Positions 1 through 11,986 of a stretch of DNA of 64,000 nucleotides are shown here, piece by piece. The DNA comes from Salvia splendens (Eukaryota > Streptophyta > Magnoliopsida > Lamiales > Lamiaceae): positions 38,670,887 through 38,734,886 of the forward strand of contig NC_056034.1 in NCBI RefSeq assembly GCF_004379255.2, read 5' to 3'. The position numbers were made by a program, and so were the translations under genes. Under the pieces are notes generated by a model that made no database searches, was not told where the DNA came from, and saw nothing but the letters and a program-made list of their open reading frames with translations. How positions within the stretch are numbered: position 1 is the first letter of the stretch; each line of letters opens with the position of its first letter.

Positions 1-2132
1 CCTAACTTCTCTGGTACTCAAGCAACCGAACCAGTTGCTTATCCTCACCCACACACACGTTTAGTCACTCAAATATCCGTGATAAATCGTAGTGAAACAC
101 CAGAGAATCATCATCAGAGAAGAAAACCAAGGGAAACTCAAACAGACGAGAAAATGAGAGAGTCAGAATGAAGTGAAACGGCAGAGAGGAGAGAAAGGGG
201 TATATCATCCGGGGTTTGGGCTAGAGCAAACACAAGCCCGCACCATTACCTAGGTCAAAAATAAATCCCAGGCCCAACAATAATAGTCCACTAACAAATC
301 AGCCCATATAATCAACAATATCATGTTTGTGTTATCATCTATATGAGTTACTTGAAGTAACCGACATTCTTTAAAGTGCCACAATAACGTTACTTGAACT
401 AACTGACATTCTTAAAGTGCCACAATAACTTACTGGTATGACATTTTCACTTCGACCTATTAATCGAAAATTGAAGTTATAAATTCTATAAATAGTAGTA
501 CTCCATATAAGAGATCTGACAAGTGGATTTACTCAAGACAAAAAAGTCCTAAAACTATAATTTTATTAATAAGAAACAACTGCTTTTGGTATAGTGCCTA
601 AGAAAATAAACAATGTTTTCACCTCTTAAATGTTTGATGAGCGGTCCATTGGGCTTATACATTATAAAATTGTAAAGCCTTCTTATGGGCCAACCGAGTT
701 GAATAGCTCATCTTTTCTCTCTTCCATCTCATTAAATGCGACATTCCAATACTACTAATATTTACTAAAAATATCACCAACTTAATAACAGCTAGATACA
801 TAGCATGTTAATGAAGGCATTGATTGGTATGGCAAAATTGATTTAATATTGAAGCAAACTTCTCCAAGATTGGTCAAGCCCTAGTCATGAACAGCTCCAC
901 GATCCAATTATAATTAAATAAAGTTAAAATAATCAGCAATAGTACAAAATAAAGGAGTTGAAATGGAATCTTCTCAAAATAAGGGCTGTGCGGGCCATAG
1001 AATATTCCTATGACTTCTCTAGCATTGGTTGTAATTTAATAATTTGAAACAATTGTTTCCCTTTCAAACCCTGTTTTTCCTCATATAATTAAAATCCATT
1101 TTATATTATAAAGTTTTAGTTTTCTTTTTTGTTTTAGAAAATGTAGTGATGAATTAGACAAAAGAGGACTGCCAAGGAATCACCAACATGAACCAAAGTA
1201 TAATGTGGGTGCACTTAAAAAGAGGAACTACTACTTTATTGCACCAACATGACATCTGTTTAATATCAACTTGTTGATTATTTTTTTTTCTCTTTTTTAC
1301 TATTGATACTAATTTTACACAGTAATATGTATTTATGAGAAGTATCAAATGAATCTTTTTTAGTGAACTATAAATTGATCAGTATTAATTAATCATCAAA
1401 ACTCCTCCTTAGTCCTTATAACTAGTAATGAACTGGTTTAATATTTACTTTATTGTGAATATGGCATCTGTAATTGATCAAGTTGTCTTTTCCTTTGTTC
1501 TGGCTTGGTTGAATATCCATAAACCCCACGACCTTGGAACATGCGAATGCATTCATTCAAAACAAATTAAACTAATTTATATCTATTTATTTAATTTGTC
1601 CACTTGCAAACTAACAAATTCGAATTCTTAATCATCATCACCATGAGCCCATGACTTAGATAATCATCATACAAAATAAATTCGATTCCATCTGACATCT
1701 GTGCGATTGAAGTATGTATGAGTCCGCAAAGTTTTAATTAATTCTCTCATATATTTTTTTGCAATATTGATTTACTTGGGATTTAAAGTACCTTTCTCTT
1801 CGATATAATTATGATTTAACGTATAAAAAAATTGTATAAAATTTATTTTAATTAAATACGTGAATTGATATATGCTAAAATTATTTTCATGAAATGAATA
1901 AAAGAAATAACTACAAGTCTATATCATTAAATCTTCGTATGATTATCATTAAAATAAGATGCATTGCAGAGTACATACTCATGAAACCGAAAAAAATATA
2001 CATGCTCTATAAAATGCAGTATCATTGTAATTAATGATGCTACGTATACACAGTATTTTGGAATACAAAGATCAATTATTCAATTGTGGGAGAATACTTC
2101 TAGTTCTATCTAATCCTGTACCTATACATTTA
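1..2132. other. Gene-free AT-rich stretch
   Basis: No convincing coding region is visible on either strand; the few short open frames lack codon bias and family motifs. The first ~250 bases are pyrimidine/purine skewed and, read on the minus strand, resemble the leader of a gene or retroelement lying left of the window. This cannot be established from what is present. Confidence 0.5.
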
Positions 2133-2333
2133 GGTGGCGTTCGGTTGCCATGGCTAATATCATGAGACTATCCATCTAGGATTAAGTTGTGGGATTATTT
2201 TAATTGGAGGGGGGAGGCTATGACTAATTATCATGAGACTATCCATCTAGGATTAAGTTGAAGGGTTCAATCTTATGAACCAAACATGATACATATTTAA
2301 TCATGAGATTTAATCTTGCCAACCGAACACCCC
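2133..2333. mobile_element. Tourist-like (PIF/Harbinger) MITE, 201 bp
   Basis: The ends form an imperfect terminal inverted repeat: GGTGGCGTTCGGTTGCC on the left and GGGGTGTTCGGTTGGCA as the complement of the right end. Both sides carry a 3-bp TTA target-site duplication (2130-2132 and 2334-2336), the duplication expected for PIF/Harbinger elements. A short direct repeat (CTATCCATCTAGGATTAAG) occurs twice inside. There is no coding capacity, so it is a non-autonomous element. Confidence 0.8.
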
Positions 2334-4126
2334 TTAATATATACTAGTACTTCTTTTAATTTTATAATCAACATCGTCATATTCTTCAATTTTGAACTCT
2401 TGGATGATTGTGGATTTTAAAAATTTAAACAAAGTGATATCAAAATCATGTCCATATAGACGCATCATGTATAAATTATGGATATGAATGTACAAATACG
2501 TATAATTGTGGAAGCATGCCTAAGTCCAAAATAACACTATGTTTATCTTAATACTCATACTATGTTTATCTTAATAGTAGTACTATAACTATACTATTTT
2601 TGTGGGGAAGTGGGTGATTAGGACAAACTGTCAGAATCCAAATTTTCTACGGTTATGAAGATGACAGAATAATTACCAAAAGCAAGTGGGATTAATTTGA
2701 CCCAAAATTATGCATCAATAAGATGAAAATCCATATCAAGAACATATGTAAAATGTTTTCTTCTTAGCAGTTTTTTGTATTTACATTTTGTGCCGTTTTT
2801 TGCATTTTTAGTTCATCATCTATTTATCTTGAGTGTTTTGTGTATCACGTCAAAAAAAAATTGGTCCTTTAAGAAACTAGCTAGAGTTACAATTCCATGA
2901 CAAAATCGTATGGATTTGCATGTTTTCAGATCATTCAGATATTTTTTTTTATTAATTATCAATATCCTACAGATTTAATGCTAAATGTCCAATTTTAATA
3001 GTTTAGGATATGACTATGCTTTTCTCTTTTGATTAGGTATATCAGTAATGGAACATACACATGATCATTTGGAATAAATAATTTGTCATATTGGAACACA
3101 TTGTTTTGCAACTACATTACTAAGGTACAAGAATCTCCAGATGTATTTTGTCCGAGGTTAATTATATTCTAGAGAATCATCTAGTTTTATTTTACATGTC
3201 ATTGTGGATTCAAGCCCGAGAATACCTTTGACCACATGAATTAACCACTCTATTGCTTGATCAATTATTACTACATGATTTAAGCTATTAACTGAAGTTG
3301 ACTTTTAGATTTTTCTGTCTTTTTGCCATTTTTTTCCATATGTTTATTGAGATTCGTGTCTAATTTCAACTATTTGTATTCGTTCTTTGAGGAGTTTCTT
3401 AGGTATACCGTTTCACTAGTACTATGAGCTTACTCTTAGTGCATAATTAAAAAAATGATTTTTTTTATATTAAACATAATGTCCTTATAATTTTTTTAAA
3501 ATTATAATTTTTAATTTTGACTAAATATGGACTATTTATCCTCATCCAAAATACAAATTTATCCAACATAATAAAACAAGGAGATATCTTAAATAAGATA
3601 TCAAATTAAATCAAACTAAGTTATATTTCGACATATTTATACAAAAAAGCTATGTACAATTAAGGTATATCATTTCGTTGTTATTTATATTTGTAGACAT
3701 TATGATATACCTATAACTACATGGAAATATACATTTACATCATTCGTGAGTATCAAGCTCGTTTAATGCACGTTCTGCGTTGTTTGTCCGTTTTATTCAT
3801 TTAGTTTGATTCTAATACATAAAAAAATATCATTAATATTTTTAATTTTACAATTTTTATAAAAATCAAAGTTTTGATTTGTGTTTTCTCTATAACTTCA
3901 AATAAAAGTATAAAATCGTACCAAGGCTATAAAGTCAAACATATTCTTTGGGAGGATGGATTCTTACCTGGCGAAATAGTTAGCAAGCACTAAACATACT
4001 TTAACACTAAGATAGATATTATTACCTGTCAGCTCCCATTTGCAGCCAAAAGTGCCACAATTTATGGCTCTTAAGTTTAGCAAAATGTCGCATCAATATA
4101 TATATATATAGAGTCGTGATCAGATG
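2334..4126. other. Gene-free AT-rich stretch
   Basis: Nothing with coding character, RNA-gene structure or recognisable repeat is seen here apart from homopolymer runs and a short TA microsatellite at about 4098-4110 beside the next element. Confidence 0.5.
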
Positions 4127-4276
4127 ATAACCCCTAAATATCGTAATAACCCTATAACCAAATCTGGACCACACATATTTCTAATCATGCGGTTGAGATT
4201 CAAACTTAGATTTACTTCATAAAAAAAAGTGCGGGGGTAAAACTGTCATTTCCCTCATTTAATTTCTGAATTTCGC
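4127..4276. repeat. Left terminal inverted repeat (~150 bp)
   Basis: Its complement matches 5764-5943 with scattered substitutions. The match runs from the terminal ATAACCCC to the inner AATTTCTGAATTTCGC. Confidence 0.8.
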
Positions 4277-4285
4277 CATATATCA

Positions 4286-5763
4286 CGTAAAATGATAAAA
4301 TGATAGGTATATTGCATAGAATGATAGTTTTGCCGGATAGAATGATACTCTGACTTGATAAAATGATACTTTTAACTGACTGATAAAATGATAGGTTTAT
4401 TGCATAGAATGATAGTTTTGCCAGATAGAATGATACTCTGAGTTGATAAAATGATACTTTTGACTGACTACTAAAATGATAAAATGATAGGTTTATTGCA
4501 TAGAATGATAGTTTTGCCGGATAGAATGATACTCTGAGTTGATAAAATGATACTTTTGACCGACTGATAAAATGATAGGTTTATTGCATAGAATGATAGT
4601 TTTGCCGGATAGAATGATACTCTGAGTTGATAAAATGATACTTTTGACCGACTGATAAAATGATAGGTTTATTGCTTATAATGATAGTTTTGCCGGATAG
4701 AATGATACTCTGAGTTGATAAAATGATACTTTTAGCTTATAAATGTTAGGTTTACTGCATAAAATGATAGTTTTGCCGGATAGAATGATACTTTCAGCCG
4801 ATAGAATGATAGTTTTGCCGGGTAGAATCATACTTTCAGCCGATAGAATGATAGGTATTTTTGGTGTATACAATGACATTTTTGTTTAATAAAATGATAC
4901 TTTTACCTGATAAAATGATAATCTAAGCGGATAAAATTACAGAAACCTTATAAAAATGATAGTTTTTCGGATATAATGATACTCTGAGTTGATAAAATGT
5001 TACTTTTAGCTTATAAATGTTAGGTTTATTGCATAAAATGATAGTTTTGCCGGATAGAATGATACTTTCAGCCGATAGAATGATAGTTTTGCCGGGTAGA
5101 ATGATACTTTCAGCCGATAGAATGATAGGTATTTTTGGTGTATAAAATGACATTTTTGTTTAATAAAATGATACTTTTACCTGATGAAATGATAATCTAA
5201 GCGGATAAAATGATAATAACCGTATAAAAATGATAGTTTAGCTGAAGAAATTGCATATAAGCTGATAAAATGATACTTTAACGTGACAAAATGACATAAA
5301 ACAGATAAAATGATAGTTTTGCCGGATAGAATGATACTTTCAGCCGATAGAATGATAGTTTTGTCGGGTAGAATGATACTTTCAGCCGATAGAATGATAG
5401 GTATTTTTGGTGTATAAAATAACATTTTTGTTTAATAAAATGATATTTTTACCTGATAAAATGATAATCTAAGCGGATAAAATGACAGTAACCTTATAAA
5501 AATGATAGTTTAGCTGAAGAAATTGCATATAAGAAGATAAAATGATACTTTAACGTGATAAAATGACATAAAACTGATAAAATAATAGTTTTGACGGATA
5601 GAATGATACTCTTAGTTGATAAAATGATACTTTTGACTGACTGATAAAATGATAAAATGATATATGTTAGGTTTATTGCATAGAATGATAGTTTTCCCGG
5701 ATAGAATGATACTCTGAGTTGATAAAATGATACTTTTGACTGACTGATAAAATGATAAAATGA
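4286..5763. repeat. Hierarchical AAAATGATA minisatellite
   Basis: The array is built from roughly 20-bp modules, each ending in ATARAATGATA. They are grouped into higher-order units of about 88 bp (module order: GGTTTATTGCATAGAATG, AGTTTTGCCGGATAGAATG, ACTCTGAGTTGATAAAATG, ACTTTTGACYGACTG). Towards the right a longer variant unit of about 240 bp appears, with extra modules such as GGTATTTTTGGTGTATAAAATG. Long minus-strand open frames over the array repeat ILSAESIILPGKTI-type strings and are by-products of the repeat, not genes. Confidence 0.9.
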
Positions 5764-5943
5764 GCGAAATTCAGAAATTAAATGAGCGAAATTTGGATAC
5801 GTAAATTTTATCATGAGCGAAATGACATATTTACCCCCGCGCTTTTTTTTATGAAGTAAATCTAAGTTTGAATATCAACCGCGTGATTTTAAAAATGTGT
5901 GGTCCAGATTTGGTTATAGGGTTAATACGGAAATTGGGGTTAT
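5764..5943. repeat. Right terminal inverted repeat (~180 bp)
   Basis: It is the complement of the left TIR with about 35 extra bases near the inner side, where the GAGCGAAAT module is repeated three times. It ends in GGGGTTAT at 5943. Confidence 0.8.
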
Positions 5944-6062
5944 AATGGATGAATTTTGTAGTTTAATATTTTATGTCGCTGGCCAAGTATCGTCACACGC
6001 CATAAGTTACCATCAAGGAAGGACACATGAAATATGACATAGAATATCTACAATCTACACAC

Positions 6063-6073
6063 ATATATATATA
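6063..6073 (+). promoter_or_regulatory. TATA-like element of the NF-YB gene
   Basis: A TATATATATAC stretch lies about 100 bp upstream of the NF-YB ATG and about 120 bp downstream of the right end of the TIR element. Its position suits a core promoter, but the assignment is inferred. Confidence 0.4.
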
Positions 6074-6164
6074 CAAACACACAACACACACTATATCTAT
6101 AGTTTGACCAAGAGATTAAAGACACTAAACACAGTTTCTTTAAAAAAAAATATTCTCCCTCAAG

Positions 6165-6647
6165 ATGTCTGCCTCAAACAACAACAACAACAACGACGAC
6201 AACGCATTCGAGTCTTCAAAGGCCGTGTTCTCGATAAGCATGGCGGAGAGCAGCTCGTCGACGAGCGAGCAGGAGAGGCTGCTGCCGATCGCGAACGTGG
6301 GGAGGATCATGAAGCAGATCCTGCCGCCCAATGCCAAGATCTCCAAGGAGGCCAAGGAGACGATGCAGGAATGCGTCTCTGAGTTTATCGGATTCGTCAC
6401 CGGCGAGGCATCCGAGAAGTGCCGCAAGGAGCGCCGCAAGACGGTCAACGGGGACGACGTCTGCTGGGCAATGACGGCCCTGGGCTTCGACGACTACGCG
6501 CCGCCTCTCAAGAGGTATTTGGAGAGGTATAGAGAGATTGAAGTGAATAGGGCTAATCAGAATCGGGCTGCTAATACTGGAGAAAATGAAATGAATGACG
6601 ATAATAATTTGTTATTTGATAAACCACAGAGGGATTCTGCTGGTTGA
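6165..6647 (+). CDS. NF-YB: NF-YB (HAP3/CBF-A) transcription factor subunit, non-LEC1, NF-YB5-like
   Basis: This is a single-exon gene of 160 residues. NF-YB pairs with NF-YC through histone folds and, with NF-YA, binds CCAAT boxes in the nucleus. After an Asn/Ser-rich tail (residues 1-37) the conserved histone-fold B domain runs from about 39 to 126: [15 protein letters not shown] (40-54), [17 protein letters not shown] (58-74), [10 protein letters not shown] (77-86), [13 protein letters not shown] (91-103) and YLERYREIE (118-126). The position that is Asp in LEC1-type proteins (KISDD) is Lys here (KISKE, K61), so this is not an embryo-type LEC1 factor. Motif details such as GFDDYA point to the NF-YB5 group. 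The ATG at 6165 is the first in frame; M26 is a possible alternative start. The C-terminal tail is short, acidic and Asn-rich. The frame is intact and probably functional. Confidence 0.93.
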   Translation: MSASNNNNNNDDNAFESSKAVFSISMAESSSSTSEQERLLPIANVGRIMKQILPPNAKISKEAKETMQECVSEFIGFVTGEASEKCRKERRKTVNGDDVCWAMTALGFDDYAPPLKRYLERYREIEVNRANQNRAANTGENEMNDDNNLLFDKPQRDSAG

Positions 6648-7271
6648 AAGGAAATTATATTGTTTTTTTTTTGGAGCTCAATTTTATGGTTTTTTGAGTA
6701 ATTAGGGTTCTTGATCAGCTGTGAGTTTTGTTGCCTTGGGTTTTGAATGTAGTTCTTGAACATATATGCAAAAAAAGAGAGAATTTATTTTTTATTTTTT
6801 GGGGGTTTTTTTTTGTGAAAAAGTAGTGATGTATGTGTACAATCTGAGCTTATTGGCAAAGACCGCTTCTAAAGAAGAAGTATTGAAATTTAAGATTATA
6901 CTTAATCTGATAGTTTGGTGTAGAGTTGGCCAATAATGATTCATCATTCAGGAGTAGTTGATTTGGGGTGGTAAGCACAAATGAGAAATTCCTTAATCTG
7001 GTTTCCTCCAACTATGGGTTCATGTAATAATTAAAGGATTTCTATATAGTATATGATTAGAAATTAGACGAGTTTTTCTTTATATAATCCAATTTGCAGG
7101 AACACTACTCTTTGTTTGGTTATTCTATGCAATAGTTCACTGAAGCTTATCACTCGCTATCTTCTAATGTAAAATTAACACATTCCAGATATACCTGATC
7201 TTGATTTGACGACAAAGCTCATTCATCCATTATATGAATCTTGTAGTGAAATGATCATAAACTTGAGGAGG
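6648..7271. other. 3' flank of NF-YB, no gene seen
   Basis: T-rich sequence follows the stop codon and probably holds the NF-YB 3' UTR. No other feature is recognisable. Confidence 0.4.
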
Positions 7272-8107
7272 GTTGTTACTTTTGTTGTCAATAGACGTTT
7301 AACCAAGTTCAATTTTGACTACATGTAAAGTAAATTGGAAGTGAGATTGTAGGGAAGTAAATTGGAAGTGGGATTGTAGGGATTAGATGTTGATGATTCA
7401 CTAATTATATTATCGAGACCTCTTTATGGTTATTACAGAGAGATGAACAATCTCTCCTAACAACATACCAGTTATACAGCTATAAATCCAATACACATGC
7501 AAGATATAAGGAACCCTAGCTACACTTGAGTCTTGACCGACACAAACCCAAGGTATCCAATTGTATCACTTGCAAACTAAGTAGAGGAGTTAGTAGAACA
7601 AAGAAAGCAATCTGTACAAGAAAGAACAAACAACCACAAGCGAATATGCAAAGTGTATGGTGGCTCGGGTTGCACAACAAGTGCACCAACCAAGCAGCCC
7701 CTCCTTTAACCGAAACTGCACAACAACTTGACATTGTTGTTAATTTTGTTGTCAATAGTTATACATTTAATCAAATTTAATTTTGAATACACAAAGTAAT
7801 GTGGAAGTGAGATTGTAGGGATCAAAACGTCAAGAATTCACTAATTACAGAGACCTCTTTATGTTTATTACGGAGAGATAAACAATCTCTCCAAACAACA
7901 GACACGTTACACGGCTTTAAGTCCAATACACAAGCAAGATAGAAGGAACCCCAGCTATACTTGAGTCTTGACCGACACAAGCCCAAGCTATCCAGTTATA
8001 TCACTTGCACACTAAGTAGACGAGTTAGTAGCACAAAGAAAGAAGATCTTTACAGATTTATACAACAACTCCACCCGACCAAGCAACCCCTCCTTTAACC
8101 GAAAGTC
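7272..8107. repeat. Diverged tandem duplication (~464-bp unit, two copies)
   Basis: Copy 1 (7272-7735) and copy 2 (7736 to about 8107) share, in order, TTTTGTTGTCAATAG, GGAAGTGAGATTGTAGGGA, GAGACCTCTTTATG, ACAATCTCTCC, CTTGAGTCTTGACCGACAC, TATCACTTGCA and CCCCTCCTTTAACCGAAA. Copy 2 lacks roughly 80 bp near its right side. Copy 1 also contains a small internal duplication of the AAATTGGAAGTGRGATTGTAGGGA block (about 7331-7380). No coding function is evident; it may be retroelement debris. Confidence 0.75.
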
Positions 8108-8194
8108 ACAAGGCGAACAACGTGGAACCAACACCGAAGTACCTGTCTCAGAAAACCCTAGGATTCACCAACTACTACTCACGGTCATTGCTAC

Positions 8195-8453
8195 TGTTAG
8201 TATGCCTTGAATCTGTATAGTTTGCTGCTATGCTATGTTTCTGTTTTATGCCCTAATTGTTATATATGGCCTAGCCTGTCGTCTGTGTGCCTATTTATAT
8301 TTATATTGAAATAGGGCACACAACTCTGTAATCCGAAAACAATCTGGGTACAATTTGTTCTCTGTTTCCTGTCCGTGGGCATAACATTGGTGAACCACGT
8401 AAATCAGTGTCTCTTTACATTTCTATTTGTCTCAACTCTATTATGTCATAACA
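8195..8453. mobile_element. Solo LTR, 259 bp, TSD GCTAC
   Basis: The segment begins TGTTAGTATG and ends CATAACA, so it has TG...CA ends within a TGTTA/TAACA inverted repeat. It is flanked by identical 5-bp direct repeats GCTAC (8190-8194 and 8454-8458). Near its end is GTGAACCACGTAAATC, a block I associate with the 3' part of plant Copia LTRs. No internal region or second LTR is nearby, which indicates excision by LTR-LTR recombination. Confidence 0.82.
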
Positions 8454-8458
8454 GCTAC

Positions 8459-9259
8459 AACACGCACAAACGCACAACACCGCTCAAAAACTCACAAGGC
8501 ACTCAAGAACATTGGAAACTCTATGATCTCACAAGGAACCGTCAATATCTCCTCCGACTTAGCAGATTGAACACTCAAGTTCAATCAAGCATCGGACTTC
8601 GCAAGGAAACCCAAGATGTTACCTCTACTAGAGACGTCGTCGTTCTAAACTCACAAATTAAGAGATTTGATGGAGAGAGAAGGAGAGAGTTCTCGAGAGA
8701 AGTAGGAGAAAACCCTTGATCGCAGAGAGAGAGTCTGAAAATGAGTGAATAAGAATGAGACTAACGGATCACACAACAAACACAAAAGAGACCGGACGGC
8801 TCATAGATGTGATCCGCGTGGAGCAAAGACGTGGCAGCCATCGGGCGTACAAGGGAGTTGAGAACTGGCCAGCTGGGTTTGGGCAATACTAAACCACATT
8901 GGGCCCGTGACAAATAATTGTCGGGCCCAATAGAGATAGCCCATACTCCACATAGATTGTAAACTAAAATTTCCTTACATTAACTAAGCCAAATAGAATC
9001 AAACATGGAGAAGGCGATGGATTCCAAGAACATAAAGAGTATATCCTAAGCAATACCATCTATGGATTTGTTTCACGTGTCATGTTTCATGTGTCATGTT
9101 TTTTTTTTTATTTAGAAAATCAGGTAATTGAGATCATGTATCTCATTTTTGGAGTCGAATTATCTAATAGTTTCAGTTTCCAATTATTCTTTCTTCAATT
9201 TCAATATATAATGTATTAATTTGATTTTGAAATGATTAATTAGGGATTATAATTTCAAT
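8459..9259. other. No gene recognised
   Basis: An open frame at 8375-8719 overlaps the end of the solo LTR and has no recognisable motif. The GGGCCCGTGACAA / TTGTCGGGCCCAA block at about 8901-8932 is a short near-palindrome. The rest is AT-rich, without further features. Confidence 0.35.
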
Positions 9260-9264
9260 ATCAA

Positions 9265-11986
9265 TGTCACGACCGCCCTTTATGGTTAATAAATATGGGC
9301 GATCGTGATTAAAAGAACTCAGTAAACAGACGAAGAAAACTAGGGTTTCTATAAAAAGTTTGACCAATAATTAATATTTAAAAAAATGACCAAGGGTTTG
9401 ACATTTATCCAAAAGATATCAAGTTTTCAAATATCCAAATAATTAGGTTCAAAGCTAAATAAATGATGAATAAAAAAATAATGTCTCAGCGGAAGCGTTC
9501 AAGAGAAAGAGTGACGTCATGTGTGGAGACACAACGACACTCGTAGTTCAAAGATAACCAAATAATACTTCAATTTTAACTGCTCAACACCACCAAATTA
9601 TCCTCGCCGCTCAACCTGCACATAATCAAAGATAACCAAATAATACTTCAATTTTAACTGCTCAACACCACCAAATTCTCGTCGCCGCTCAACCTGCACA
9701 TAAGGAAAACACATGGAGGGCTGAGTATTATAAAAATACTCAGTGGACTTATGCCGAAAACAAGTTATCAAAATAATATTTATCATGACATTCATAAGTA
9801 ACCATCGGGGTTTTGCTTTAGAAAGGCCCGAGGCACTCAAAATCATTCCCATTGTAAAAAGTCGACTGATCAGTCATTTTCTCATAGACGTTAACCATAT
9901 CTGCACATACATGACATGGAATGTGGCCACAAACCAAGTAACTAGACCAGCCAACTCATACGCTAGCACACGATCTACCATAGGTGTACACTAATCCAAG
10001 TAGGGTTTGCGGCCACATCAGATAGGCACGTTAAAATCAAATCACGGCATGATAAACATAGTTTCATTCCCATCGATAAAATATTTAGGACATTGTCCTT
10101 ATTTAAAAGAAAGCTCACCTCGAGTGCTTAATCCACAAATATATTATTTCCCTTGATATCACGTCTTGTTTGCAAGGAATCACCTTTAACATTTAAATAA
10201 CACATAGATCAACACAAGAATTCAAATAACAATTAAGATGCATGCATCCTAAGGCTTCAATTATTTTTATTGATAAGATTATAAATTCATCCAATTAGGA
10301 CTTGATCTCTTCGATCAATTTCGGATTTAATCAACTCCGTTCAAGCTCTCACAATTATTTTAAAACAGTCCGACAAGAGAGAAAAACAAAGCAGCCCAAC
10401 TCAAATACATATCGGCCCAAGAAATAAACATTAGAACAGTCCAATAAATAAATAGAATAAGATACTGCCAAGCCAAATTCAAAAACAGCATTAACCCAAA
10501 GAAAAGGAGAAGAAAACATGTATCCTCCCATTTTAAAACACGTACACCGTCCACTTCCATTTTAACTTATTCATCAGATAATGAGTAACACAATTTAAAA
10601 GTCAAATGCTCCATTTAAAAAAAAACACACGTACAACATCACATTCCATCTTTAAAAAAAAAGGATCCCAACTAATATTAATTGTTTTAAAACCATGGAA
10701 ACAAATACTCCCTTTCCAGATCCGTCGTTTTCCTTCCCAAAAACACAACACGAATTGAAAAGAAATTAGAGTTCTGTCGCCCCGCAACAATCGACCGGTC
10801 ACCGCCGCTGCTCCCTTCGTCGGCTCTCTGGCGACCTCGATCAACCTCGATTAGCCCCATTTTCCCCCATTAGAGGTGCGATCTTGATTTATTTAAGTCC
10901 AGTTCTTAATTCGGTTGCTTCGGTTATTCCGATTAGAGATTTATTTCAGATTAATAGACAGTAGTGTGGGATGTAGGGATGCAGCAGTATGAAATCGGAT
11001 TTGGGTGGAAGGAGGTGTATACCTTCAACAATTTGGGACGAGTAGCTGCAAACAAAAGAGGTTGTGGCTTCTATCCTCCCTTCTCTCGGTTTCTGCCAGA
11101 AAGAGTTTCATGTGTCAAAAGAGAATTTATTTTGGAAGGGGATGATAGATTTCTCTGAAATTACCTCTGATCAGATTAGTAATGGAGACTAGCAATGGAT
11201 TGAAAAGAGTGTGTGGCTTGGGAGCAGTCGATCCAACTTTCTGCCTCTCCTCTGTTCAAAATTTTTGATTGAGTTTGATTTGCGAAAGGAGTATTATAGA
11301 GATGAGGCGGCTGATTGATGGTTTAGATTTGGAAGAGATTCACGATTTGGAAGAGATTCACGAGAGTGGGATACAGGTTTTTTTTAACGTGGGAGAGAGG
11401 TGGATAATGGTTAATTAATTTCACAAAAATTAATTAGGATTGACTAATTTTATTTCTTTGAAATTTTATTTGCAGATCACATAGGAGAGGAAAATCTCTG
11501 TAGAATATTTATTTAAAATTTGAACTAAGGAAAGTCTTGGTGAAAGTCAAGAAGGAAAATATTTAATTGAATTAGTCTGATTCACGATCATTTGTATTTC
11601 ACAATTTATTTTCCACGAGATTGGATTTTGTATTATTTATTTAATTTATCGGATCCAACACGGAATTGAGTCAAATAAATATTTCTCTCGGAAAGGAATT
11701 ATTTAAATTTGCATTTGTGGTTTACTTCACAAATTTCGAGCTCCCATAACAAATTATCAATTATTCAAAAATAATTAAATTCATACCACATCAATTATTC
11801 AAAAGCAGTCACGTCACATATTCAACAAAGTTGACCCAGTCAAAAGCCCAACTCAAAATTAGGTCACGAAAAGTATCCAACAACAATTCCACTGGACAAT
11901 TAATCCACGGATTTCGCAACATTAAAAGTATTAAATGCAAGTACTTTAGGGTTCGCAAATTAGGTTTCAAAAAGTGGGGCGTTACA
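9265..11986 (-). mobile_element. Large solo LTR (2.7 kb), Gypsy-type, TSD ATCAA
   Basis: On the minus strand the unit starts TGTAACGCCCC and ends GGTCGTGACA, the termini typical of chromovirus (Tekay/Del-like) Ty3-gypsy LTRs. Exact 5-bp direct repeats ATCAA flank it (9260-9264 and 11987-11991). No gag, protease, RT or integrase motif lies inside, and no internal second copy of either end was seen. I therefore read it as a single very long LTR left after recombination, though a LARD-type internal region cannot be excluded. Short open frames inside (10360-10560, 10602-10844, 10964-11158) show no domain. Confidence 0.75.
9549..9704. repeat. 78-bp tandem duplication inside the large LTR
   Basis: Two nearly identical copies (9549-9626 and 9627-9704) share AAAGATAACCAAATAATAC and GCCGCTCAACCTGCACATAA. 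They differ by a few bases around the centre. Confidence 0.85.

Larger units (their letters stand above)
4127..5943. mobile_element. Long-TIR non-autonomous DNA element filled with minisatellite
   Basis: Two long inverted repeats (4127-4276 and 5764-5943) share the terminal ATAACCCC, the block AACCCTATAACC, then AAATCTGGACCACACA, a CGGTTGA block, AAACTTAGATTTACTTCAT and AATTTCTGAATTTCGC. Between them lies about 1.5 kb of tandem repeat. No transposase is present, so the element is non-autonomous. The long TIRs suggest a Mutator-like or foldback class. The exact outer ends and the target-site duplication are not clear: outside ATAACCCC the two flanks no longer match. The right end lies about 220 bp upstream of the NF-YB start codon. 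Confidence 0.75.

Noticed and set aside
4286..5763. Regular repeat array considered as a CRISPR-like array or centromeric satellite
   Set aside because: There are no unique spacers, the units are variable and nested, and the array is enclosed by TIRs in a plant genome.
4676..5814. Four minus-strand open frames with ILSAESIILPGKTI-like repeats
   Set aside because: They follow the minisatellite period exactly and have no start context, domain or codon bias; they are by-products of the repeat.
6140..6448. Minus-strand open frame over NF-YB
   Set aside because: Antisense shadow of the histone-fold gene, with no motif of its own.
7516..8719. Open frames at 7516-7780 and 8375-8719
   Set aside because: One spans the duplicated non-coding unit and the other crosses the solo LTR border; neither keeps frame between copies.
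10602..11158. Short open frames inside the large solo LTR
   Set aside because: No domain, no splice partners, and located within a TG...CA unit with a target-site duplication.
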